Made by a program: the position numbers and the translations under genes
Notes under the pieces: model-generated
What the model saw: the letters and a program-made list of their open reading frames with translations, nothing else
The model's database searches: none
What the model was told of the DNA's origin: nothing
Part shown: positions 1 to 5,374 of the stretch, piece by piece
How positions within the stretch are numbered: position 1 is the stretch's first letter
How the letters are laid out: every line of letters starts with the position of its first letter
Assembly: GCF_020554865.1 (NCBI RefSeq)
Contig: NZ_JAJCIC010000066.1
Coordinates: forward strand, 1 to 10,725
Direction of reading: 5' to 3'
Origin: Lacrimispora sp. 210928-DFI.3.58
GTDB taxonomy: Bacteria; Bacillota; Clostridia; Lachnospirales; Lachnospiraceae
Length of the DNA: 10,725 nt

Positions 1-2
1 CC

Positions 3-380
3 GGAGGCTGGCGTAAGGGCCTGGTGTGTGTCCGGCGCTACATCCAGGATGATCCAATGAAGTCCGGCTGGCAGCAGGAAGACGGGGGATGGAGGTTCTA
101 CCTGGGCAATACCGGGGAGTACGTCCGTAACTCCTGGTACCTGGACGAGGACGGCAGATGGTTCTGGTTCCGCGGGGACGGCCTTATGGTGCATGACACC
201 TGGTATCAGTACAAGGGGGCCTGGTACTACCTGGGAGCCGATGGTGCCATGGTAACAGGCCTGCAGGATATCAATGGCAAGTGGTATTACCTGGACGCTG
301 ACGGCAAGATGGCTACAGATCCGGTAACGCTCACACCTGATCAGGATGGGGCGCTGCAGTGGCCGGGGCTGGCGGAGTAA
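3..380 (+). CDS. Cell-wall-binding (choline-binding-type) repeat protein, C-terminal part
   Basis: The reading frame is open from the first bases of the window, so this is the 3' end of a larger gene; the GTG at 24 is not a convincing start. The visible 125 or so residues are aromatic- and glycine-rich repeats of about 20 residues with the core pattern GxWYYLxxDGxM, for example GAWYYLGADGAMVTG and GKWYYLDADGKMATD, preceded by more diverged copies such as SWYLDEDGRWFWF. Repeats of this kind (CW_binding/choline-binding families) anchor secreted proteins non-covalently to teichoic acids or other wall polymers, usually behind an enzymatic or adhesin domain. That domain lies outside the window, so the activity cannot be named. 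The protein ends in a short non-repeat tail (LTPDQDGALQWPGLAE). It converges on the GNAT gene, with a shared terminator between them. Confidence 0.85.
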   Translation, partial: GGWRKGLVCVRRYIQDDPMKSGWQQEDGGWRFYLGNTGEYVRNSWYLDEDGRWFWFRGDGLMVHDTWYQYKGAWYYLGADGAMVTGLQDINGKWYYLDADGKMATDPVTLTPDQDGALQWPGLAE

Positions 381-381
381 G

Positions 382-423
382 AAAAAGCAGGGCAGGTCAA
401 TAAAATCTGTCCTGTTTCTTTTT
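382..423. terminator. Bidirectional rho-independent terminator
   Basis: An 8-bp stem (388-395 CAGGGCAG with 407-414 CTGTCCTG, one G-U pair) has an 11-base loop. It is flanked by an A-tract on the left (382-386) and a T-rich tract on the right (415-423), so it can work in both directions. It lies between the convergent wall-binding gene and the GNAT gene. Confidence 0.75.
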
Positions 424-441
424 GAATAGTCATTCCATTAT

Positions 442-1053
442 TTACTTTAAATACTTTAACAACTGAATTAAATACTCTCCCTCTAAATCGGTTTCATCCC
501 TATCTAATTTTCTCCTTCCAAAAGGCGTAAAACCATTCCTTCTATAAAAAGATAAAAGTTTTTCTTTTTCTTCACATTCCAAATAAACGAATCTCCCACC
601 AATTTCGTTCTGAATTTCTTTTACTTTATTCGTAGCCATTTGAAGTAAATCGTCTCCAGAAATAAGGTAATTATTTCCATCGGCATAATTCTTTCCCAGT
701 TGCGCTATTAATGGAGCAGGAACTATGTACTCTTTCGTATCCGGTCTAAACGTTCCGTGATTCCCCATTCTTTTGGCCATTGTATTACTAATTGAGTCTT
801 TACAGACACAAATGTGTTTTGACGCTACAGTGTAATATCCTACCAAATATTTTTCTTTTTCATCATCAGATTTCCAATATACTAATGTCGTCCGTGATAA
901 ATACTGTCTGGAGAACTCAATTGCTTTATACCTTATAAATAATTCCACATCTTTGTTTTTAGGACACATAAAAGAGGAGAGAATAGATTTTACTTTATCC
1001 TCTCCCAATTCAGATATCATATTATTTAGTTTGATTTGAACAAACTCTGCCAT
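442..1053 (-). CDS. GNAT-family N-acetyltransferase, candidate toxin of a two-gene module
   Basis: 203 residues resembling a GNAT family common in Firmicutes. The N-terminal third has the pattern DVELFIRYKAIEFSRQYLSRTTLVY followed by a strand KYLVGYYTVASK. The middle region IPAPLIAQLGKNY...GDDLLQMATNKVKEIQ occupies the acetyl-CoA-binding beta4/alpha3 position. A late strand GRFVYLEC leads to FYRRNGF (about 169-175), whose tyrosine (Y170) is the usual GNAT general-acid candidate. The start is the ATG 5 bases after the stop of the small upstream ORF; its Shine-Dalgarno is weak (GGTGA inside that ORF), suggesting translational coupling. The gene is distinctly AT-rich compared with mutS2 and its neighbours, suggesting acquisition. 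Known GNAT toxins (TacT, AtaT) acetylate aminoacyl-tRNAs, but those pair with RHH antitoxins, so a toxin role here is inferred from layout only. An alternative is an ordinary small-molecule or protein acetyltransferase. Confidence 0.8.
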   Translation of the reverse strand: MAEFVQIKLNNMISELGEDKVKSILSSFMCPKNKDVELFIRYKAIEFSRQYLSRTTLVYWKSDDEKEKYLVGYYTVASKHICVCKDSISNTMAKRMGNHGTFRPDTKEYIVPAPLIAQLGKNYADGNNYLISGDDLLQMATNKVKEIQNEIGGRFVYLECEEKEKLLSFYRRNGFTPFGRRKLDRDETDLEGEYLIQLLKYLK

Positions 1054-1058
1054 AATTA

Positions 1059-1229
1059 TTATTCACCAAAGAACTCTTTGATTTTGTCTCCTGTTATTTC
1101 AGAGCATTTTCTACTAATCTGTACCTGCTCATGTTTTTTGCTTTTTGCATTGTCCAGTGCGTCTAAAAATGTATGAGCAAGACTCCGCTCTTTGATGGAG
1201 ACATCCTTAAGAATGCTTTTCGTTGCCAT
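1059..1229 (-). CDS. Small 56-residue protein, putative antitoxin or partner of the GNAT protein
   Basis: A short ORF beginning MATKSILKDVSIKERSLAHT and ending KCSEITGDKIKEFFGE. Its reality is supported by a near-perfect Shine-Dalgarno (AGGAGGTGA, complement of 1235-1243) placed 5 bases before the ATG, by a promoter upstream, and by the 5-base gap to the GNAT gene. The composition is lysine-rich and hydrophilic, with no membrane segment or signal peptide. I see no clear ribbon-helix-helix or HTH motif, so I cannot assign a known antitoxin fold. The pattern of an N-terminal TKSILKDV and a C-terminal GDKIKEFFG is reminiscent of short proteins of clostridia found ahead of such acetyltransferases, which is recollection rather than a search result. 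It is likely co-transcribed and coupled with the acetyltransferase; antitoxin function is inference from gene order. Confidence 0.75.
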   Translation of the reverse strand: MATKSILKDVSIKERSLAHTFLDALDNAKSKKHEQVQISRKCSEITGDKIKEFFGE

Positions 1230-1310
1230 ACGTATCACCTCCTGTACATCGCTGGCAATTTATCTTATGTAAGACTATACGGATCTGTGCGTACCTTGAC
1301 TTAATAATAC

Positions 1311-1353
1311 GTAACTAGTAACTTCATTATAACCAATTTTTGATGAAAATCAA
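1311..1353 (-). promoter_or_regulatory. Promoter of the small ORF-GNAT unit with a direct repeat at the start site
   Basis: Read on the minus strand, a -35 TTGATT (1348-1353) and a -10 TATAAT (1326-1331) are separated by 16 bases, predicting transcription from about 1319 and a leader of about 90 bases. A direct repeat GTTAC-TA-GTTAC (1311-1322) straddles the predicted start and could be an operator for autoregulation; that role is inferred. Confidence 0.6.
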
Positions 1354-1511
1354 TAAAAAAATGTAAAATAATTCGCGTTTTTATGTAATGCTAGGAGAAT
1401 TCCCTATCTATAATAGATATTGGCAATATACCAGTATTTTCTAACTATAGATTCAGTGTATCTGAGAATATTCAATGGAGATATGCCGAATTTGGCGGAG
1501 TAACATAGAGA

Positions 1512-1542
1512 AGGGCGGGCCCGTTTATCCGGTATCCGCCCT
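1512..1542. other. GC-rich hairpin in a gene-free stretch
   Basis: A perfect 7-bp inverted repeat AGGGCGG (1512-1518) / CCGCCCT (1536-1542) is set in otherwise AT-rich DNA, with a possible inner CCG/CGG pairing on the minus strand. No T-tract follows on either strand, so it is not a standard terminator. The 1230-1698 interval contains no convincing gene; besides this hairpin it holds the GNAT-unit promoter, the TGACTG repeats and the upstream operon's terminator. Confidence 0.4.
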
Positions 1543-1567
1543 ATATAAAAGCATATCGTATCATTTC

Positions 1568-1605
1568 TGACTGTTTTTTGACTGCATAACACTTATTTTT
1601 GACTG
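1568..1605 (+). repeat. Three TGACTG direct repeats with 11- and 21-base spacing
   Basis: TGACTG occurs at 1568, 1579 and 1600, each next to a T-run. The 11- and 21-base offsets are close to one and two helical turns, the geometry of a multi-subunit regulator binding site. No gene start lies close enough to assign a target; the nearest promoter, for the small ORF-GNAT unit, is over 200 bases away. Confidence 0.4.
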
Positions 1606-1630
1606 TTTTTATCTAGCGTTAGTTAGTGAT

Positions 1631-1671
1631 TTAAAAACATGAAAAACCTTGATTTTAAGCCAAAAATCAAG
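1631..1671 (-). terminator. Terminator of the mutS2-response regulator operon
   Basis: On the minus strand a 9-bp perfect stem CTTGATTTT/AAAATCAAG (1663-1671 with 1648-1656, loop of 6) is followed by GTTTTTCATGTTTTT. It lies 28 bases past the response regulator stop. The stem is AT-rich, so efficiency is uncertain. Confidence 0.65.
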
Positions 1672-1698
1672 AATTTATGGACATTTTGAAAAAGTATA

Positions 1699-2409
1699 TC
1701 AGCGCTTTACCTCGAATTTGTAGCCGATTCCCCATACAGTCGTGATGGCCCAGCTGGAATGGTCCTTGATCTTTTCACGCAGGCGCTTAATGTGTACATC
1801 CACTGTCCTGGTGTCCCCGATGTACTCATAGCCCCAGATGTGGTCTAAAAGCTGTTCCCTGGTAAATACCTGGTTGGGAGAGGAGGCAAGGAAGTATAAA
1901 AGCTCCAGCTCCTTTGGCGGCATTTCTACCGAATGGCCCCGGTAGATGACAGAGTAATTGGTGAGGTTCACAATAAGATCCGGGTACTCCACAAATTCTC
2001 CCTGCTGCTGGGAAGAGGCGGGAGTGGGGGCAGGAGCCATCTGGTAACGGCGCAGCACGGCCTTCACCCGCGCTACCAGCTCCTTTGAGTCAAAGGGCTT
2101 GATCATATAGTCGTCTGCTCCCAGCTCCAGTCCCAGAACCTTGTCAAAAATCTCCCCCTTTGCGGACAGCATGATAACAGGCACCTGGGAGGAAGCGCGC
2201 AGCTCCCTGCATACCTGGTATCCGTCAATGCCGGGAAGCATCAGGTCTAACAGCACGAGGTTGGGCTTAAATTCGGGAAATACCTTTAAGGCCTCCTCGC
2301 CGTCGCCCACGATCATTGTCTCGTAGCATTCCTTCATCAGGTACAATGAAATTAATTCTGCAATATTGGCATCGTCATCCACGATCAGGATCCGTTGTTT
2401 CTCTGCCAT
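1699..2409 (-). CDS. OmpR/PhoB-family DNA-binding response regulator
   Basis: 236 residues, the normal length for the family. The receiver domain (about 5-120) has the acidic cluster VDDD (10-13), the phospho-acceptor Asp55 in LLDLMLPG, Ser82 of the switch and Lys104 in MIKPF. A polar linker rich in Ala, Pro, Ser and Gln (about 123-137) leads to a winged-helix output domain (about 140-236) with PPKELELLYFLASSPNQVFT, the recognition helix region DTRTVDVHIKRLREKI and the terminal wing VWGIGYKFE. The start has a strong GAGGAGG (2417-2423) with a 7-base spacer and lies 22 bases after the mutS2 stop, so the two are probably co-transcribed. No histidine kinase is present downstream, where the transcript terminates before the AT-rich GNAT unit, so it is an orphan within this window. 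Its regulon cannot be inferred. Confidence 0.93.
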   Translation of the reverse strand: MAEKQRILIVDDDANIAELISLYLMKECYETMIVGDGEEALKVFPEFKPNLVLLDLMLPGIDGYQVCRELRASSQVPVIMLSAKGEIFDKVLGLELGADDYMIKPFDSKELVARVKAVLRRYQMAPAPTPASSQQQGEFVEYPDLIVNLTNYSVIYRGHSVEMPPKELELLYFLASSPNQVFTREQLLDHIWGYEYIGDTRTVDVHIKRLREKIKDHSSWAITTVWGIGYKFEVKR

Positions 2410-2431
2410 GAAAAAACCTCCTCTTTTCTCT

Positions 2432-4885
2432 CTATTTGAATGTTACAATGGTTACGCCGGTGTCGCCTTCACCGAATTCGCCCAGGCGAAATTCCTTGAC
2501 GTATTTTAGCTGGCGCAGGCGCTTGTGTACGGCATTTTTCAGGGCTCCTGTGCCGCGGCCGTGGACAACGCGGACATTGGGCATGTGGGCCAGATAGGCA
2601 TCGTCTAAATATTTCTCCATCACAGGCATTGCCTCGTCCACCGTCATGCCGATCAGATTGACCTCCGGGGAGACGGAGTAGGATTTGGACATTTTGATCT
2701 GACCGCTGCCGGTGCCTTTGCCTTTGGCTGGGGTCCAAAGATTTTTGGTCTTCCCAGTGGACTTCTCGCCGTAGTTTATGGAAGAGCCGTCTCCTAAGGT
2801 AGCGCTGATGTCATTTTCACGGAGCAGCTCCAGATCGCGGATATTTACCAGGGATCGGAGGATGCCCATTTGGACGTAGAGGTCGCCCTTGGCGTTGGGC
2901 AGAGTGCTCACTGTGCCCTTTAAGTTCATGGATAATACCTTTACGCCGTCGCCGATCTTTAACTTCTTCGGTGAAATGGGCTGGCTGGGGCCCTTGGCCT
3001 TGACTGCCAGCTTTTCGTCCGTTTTCTTCAGCTGTTCACGGAGCTTGGCGCGCTCAGCCTCCAGTTCTTTGTTAAGGCCGGAGGATGCGGCCAGTTTATT
3101 GATCTGTTTGATGGTCTGGTCAGCTGTTTCCTTGGCCTCCCGCAGGATCTTCTGTGCCTCCTCGGTGGCGTTCCGGATGACCTTATCCTTGCGCTCATCC
3201 AGGCGCTCTTCCTTTTGGGTTAAGCGTTTTTTGAGCTGGGAGATCTCCTCCTTGTAGGTCTTGATCTCTTCCTGCTCTTTTTCAATGGTCAGGCGGCTGC
3301 TCTCTAAGCTGGAGAGCAGGTCCTCAAAGGATTCATCCTTGGCCTCCAGATGACTTTTCGCGTCCTCGATAATGTAATCCGGCAGGCCAAGCTTCTTTGA
3401 GATAGCAAAGGCATTGCTCTTGCCCGGAACGCCGATCAGCAGGCGGTAGGTAGGCTGGAGGGTTTCCACGCTGAACTCGCAGCAGGCATTTTCTACTCCG
3501 GGAGTCGTGAGGGCAAAGACTTTTAACTCGCTGTAGTGTGTGGTTGCCATGGTGCGGCATTTCATGTTGTGGAGGAAGGAGAGGATGGAGATGGCCAGGG
3601 CCGCTCCTTCGGTGGGGTCTGTTCCGGCTCCCAGCTCATCGAAGAGACAGAGGGAGCGGGAGTCTGCTTCATTCAATATGTGAACGATGTTTGTCATGTG
3701 AGCGGAGAAGGTACTTAAGCTCTGCTCGATGCTCTGTTCATCGCCAATGTCGGCAAATACCTCGTCAAAGACAGCCAGCTCGGAGCCCTCCCAGGCCGGT
3801 ATGTGGAGGCCTGCCTGGCCCATGAGGGTGAACAGGCCTACGGTTTTTAGAGAAACCGTTTTTCCGCCTGTGTTGGGACCGGTGACGATGAGAAGGTCAA
3901 AGTCCTTGCCCAGCCAGACATTGGTGGGGACCACGGTCTGGGGATTTAACAGAGGGTGACGTCCGTCTTTGATATGGATGTAGCCGCGGTTGTTGAATAC
4001 AGGGGCGCTGCAGCGGTAGTGGCGGGAGAGGGCGGCCTTGGCGAAGATAAAGTCCAGCTGGGCTAAGAGGTCTGTGTTCAGCTTTAATTCTTCGCAGTAA
4101 GGGGCGCACTGGTTGCTCAGGGAGGCAAGGACTGCTTCGATCTCTTTTTGCTCCCGGATCTCCAGCTCGCGCAGCTCATTGTTTAATCGGACGATGGCCA
4201 TGGGCTCGATAAACAAAGTGGAGCCGGTGGCCGACTGGTCGTGGACCATGCCGGATACCTGGTTTTTGTACTCCGCTTTTACCGGCAGGCAGTAACGGCC
4301 GTCACGCATGGTGATGACGGCATCCTGAAGGTAGGTGCGGTTGGAGTTTAATATGGAGTTTAACTGGGTGTGGATGCGGTCAGCCGTAACCTTCATGGAA
4401 CGGCGCACATGGGAAAGTCCCGGGCTGGCATCATCGGCGATCTCATCCTCGGATAGGATGCAGCGTTTGATCTCGTTATTTAAGGGGGTGAGAGGCTCTA
4501 AGGCGGCGAACAGAGGCTCTAATGAGTCGGGGTCGCCGGCAGCAGAGTCCTGGTCCTGGTCGTGGCGGCCATAGGCCTTGGCGCGGGCGGCAACGGTCAG
4601 GACGGAGCTTATGGATAGGAGCTCCGGGATGCTTAAGGCGCTGCCGATTTCCAGGCGCTTTAAGGAGTCGGTGATGTCCCGGAGGCCGGAAAAGGAGACA
4701 GAGCCTTTGAGACGGATGCGGGTTACGGCATCTGTGGTGTTGGACTGCCAGGTTCGGATCTCTTCCAGGCTGGAGGAGGGGGTGAGGCTGCGGCACAGGG
4801 CTTTCCCTAAGGGGGATGCGGCGTAGGTCTCCAGGGTGGTTATGATTTTTGTGTATTCTAATGTTTTTAATGATTTTTGGTTCAT
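2432..4885 (-). CDS. mutS2: Endonuclease MutS2 (DNA mismatch repair-like ATPase with Smr domain)
   Basis: 817 residues from the chosen ATG, slightly above the usual length of about 785. Domain order: MutS-like core and clamp helices (about 1-320, with DGRHPLL at 307-313), ABC-type ATPase with Walker A GPNTGGKT (336-343), Walker B and signature region LCLFDELGAGTDPTEG (412-427) and the switch ATTHYSELK (447-455), a long charged coiled coil (about 515-630), a KOW/SH3-like patch KIGDGVKV..LKGTVS, and a C-terminal Smr nuclease domain (about 740-817) with VHGRGTGALKNAVHKRL. MutS2 proteins bind branched DNA and suppress homeologous recombination; in some species they rescue collided ribosomes. The start at 4883-4885 (MNQKSLKTLEY) has AAGGAA 7 bases upstream and matches the family N-terminus. 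The frame stays open for 80 more codons upstream, but those codons translate a repeat array and are not protein-like. The response regulator follows in the same operon. Confidence 0.96.
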   Translation of the reverse strand: MNQKSLKTLEYTKIITTLETYAASPLGKALCRSLTPSSSLEEIRTWQSNTTDAVTRIRLKGSVSFSGLRDITDSLKRLEIGSALSIPELLSISSVLTVAARAKAYGRHDQDQDSAAGDPDSLEPLFAALEPLTPLNNEIKRCILSEDEIADDASPGLSHVRRSMKVTADRIHTQLNSILNSNRTYLQDAVITMRDGRYCLPVKAEYKNQVSGMVHDQSATGSTLFIEPMAIVRLNNELRELEIREQKEIEAVLASLSNQCAPYCEELKLNTDLLAQLDFIFAKAALSRHYRCSAPVFNNRGYIHIKDGRHPLLNPQTVVPTNVWLGKDFDLLIVTGPNTGGKTVSLKTVGLFTLMGQAGLHIPAWEGSELAVFDEVFADIGDEQSIEQSLSTFSAHMTNIVHILNEADSRSLCLFDELGAGTDPTEGAALAISILSFLHNMKCRTMATTHYSELKVFALTTPGVENACCEFSVETLQPTYRLLIGVPGKSNAFAISKKLGLPDYIIEDAKSHLEAKDESFEDLLSSLESSRLTIEKEQEEIKTYKEEISQLKKRLTQKEERLDERKDKVIRNATEEAQKILREAKETADQTIKQINKLAASSGLNKELEAERAKLREQLKKTDEKLAVKAKGPSQPISPKKLKIGDGVKVLSMNLKGTVSTLPNAKGDLYVQMGILRSLVNIRDLELLRENDISATLGDGSSINYGEKSTGKTKNLWTPAKGKGTGSGQIKMSKSYSVSPEVNLIGMTVDEAMPVMEKYLDDAYLAHMPNVRVVHGRGTGALKNAVHKRLRQLKYVKEFRLGEFGEGDTGVTIVTFK

Positions 4886-4976
4886 GAGTTGATTCCTTGT
4901 TGTTGTGGTGTTGATGGGTTGATGAGAAGGGGCGGTGGGGCGGACGAATGGGGGATTCGTTGCCTGCGGCTGCGTT

Positions 4977-5104
4977 GTGTGCGGGTTGTGATCCTGCAGT
5001 GAGCGACTCGCGGCTCGTGGTGTGCGGTTCGCGGCTTTGCAGTGTGGACCTGCGCGCATAGTGTGCGGCCCGCGACCCCGCAGTGCGCGCTCACTTCCGC
5101 TGCG
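4977..5104. repeat. Degenerate GC-rich tandem array, unit about 21 bases
   Basis: Read on the plus strand, six imperfect units begin GTGTGCGG or a variant and end near GCA: at 4977, 4999, 5020, 5042, 5061 and 5083, with lengths 22, 21, 22, 19, 22 and 22. The best-matched copies are those at 5020 and 5061 (GTGTGCGGTTCGCGGCTTTG and GTGTGCGGCCCGCGACCCCG). Inverted GTGAGCG/CGCTCAC elements continue just to the right (5088-5119). The array fills much of the interval between mutS2 and its predicted promoter, so it would be transcribed as leader RNA. Confidence 0.65.
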
Positions 5105-5133
5105 CTGCAGCTCGCTCACGGGCAACGCCCTAT

Positions 5134-5198
5134 GAAAAAAATCAGAAAATCATCTGCTTTTGTGCAAGCACAACGCAGCTGCTTCTCTGATTTTTTTC
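5134..5198. terminator. Large terminator-like palindrome in the mutS2 leader region
   Basis: A perfect 13-bp inverted repeat GAAAAAAATCAGA (5134-5146) / TCTGATTTTTTTC (5186-5198) encloses a second stem CTGC/GCAG (5154-5157, 5175-5178) and an apical stem TTGTG/CACAA (5160-5164, 5169-5173) with loop CAAG. Its arms supply T-tracts on both strands. It lies between divergent genes rather than at a gene end, and downstream of the candidate mutS2 promoter, so it could be an attenuator, a remnant terminator or a processed leader structure. Confidence 0.55.
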
Positions 5199-5222
5199 GC
5201 ACTGCTCATTGCCTACGTGGAC

Positions 5223-5231
5223 ATTATACCA
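5223..5231 (-). promoter_or_regulatory. Candidate extended -10 promoter for mutS2
   Basis: On the minus strand TGGTATAAT forms an extended -10 (TGn plus consensus TATAAT). The -35 region (about 5246-5251) is poor, which extended -10 promoters tolerate. It would start transcription near 5216 and give a leader of about 330 bases before mutS2. No better promoter is obvious closer to the gene. Confidence 0.5.
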
Positions 5232-5313
5232 TAAACTCCCCCTTTTACTATCATTTTTAAGAGAAGTTTAAGAGATGTGGGGATAAGTTTGGTATCTTTT
5301 GCGTGTTAAAAAC

Positions 5314-5342
5314 TTGCATATTCAGGGGAAGAAACGTATAAT
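5314..5342 (+). promoter_or_regulatory. Sigma-A promoter of the HtrA-like gene
   Basis: TTGCAT (5314-5319), a 17-base spacer and TATAAT (5337-5342). The predicted start is near 5349, giving a short leader of about 25 bases that contains AGGAGG (5362-5367), 7 bases before the ATG at 5375. Confidence 0.8.
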
Positions 5343-5374
5343 AGGAATGAGATTCTTCGACAGGAGGATGCATT

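Noticed and set aside
24..380. Start of the wall-binding protein at the GTG at position 24
   Set aside because: The frame is open upstream to the window edge and already shows repeat-like residues (GGWRKG); there is no signal peptide or ribosome binding site, so the gene is truncated by the window.
1404..1592. A 62-codon minus-strand ORF in the gap before the response regulator
   Set aside because: No Shine-Dalgarno, crosses the GC-rich hairpin and TGACTG repeats, and has no recognisable protein pattern.
4977..5104. CRISPR array interpretation of the repeated units
   Set aside because: The units are contiguous, degenerate and lack unique spacers of constant length; no cas gene is nearby.
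4886..5125. An 80-codon in-frame upstream extension of mutS2
   Set aside because: It translates the GC-rich repeat array into an Arg/Pro/His-rich low-complexity stretch, lacks a ribosome binding site, and the family N-terminus (MNQKSLKTLEY) starts at 4885 with AAGGAA in front.
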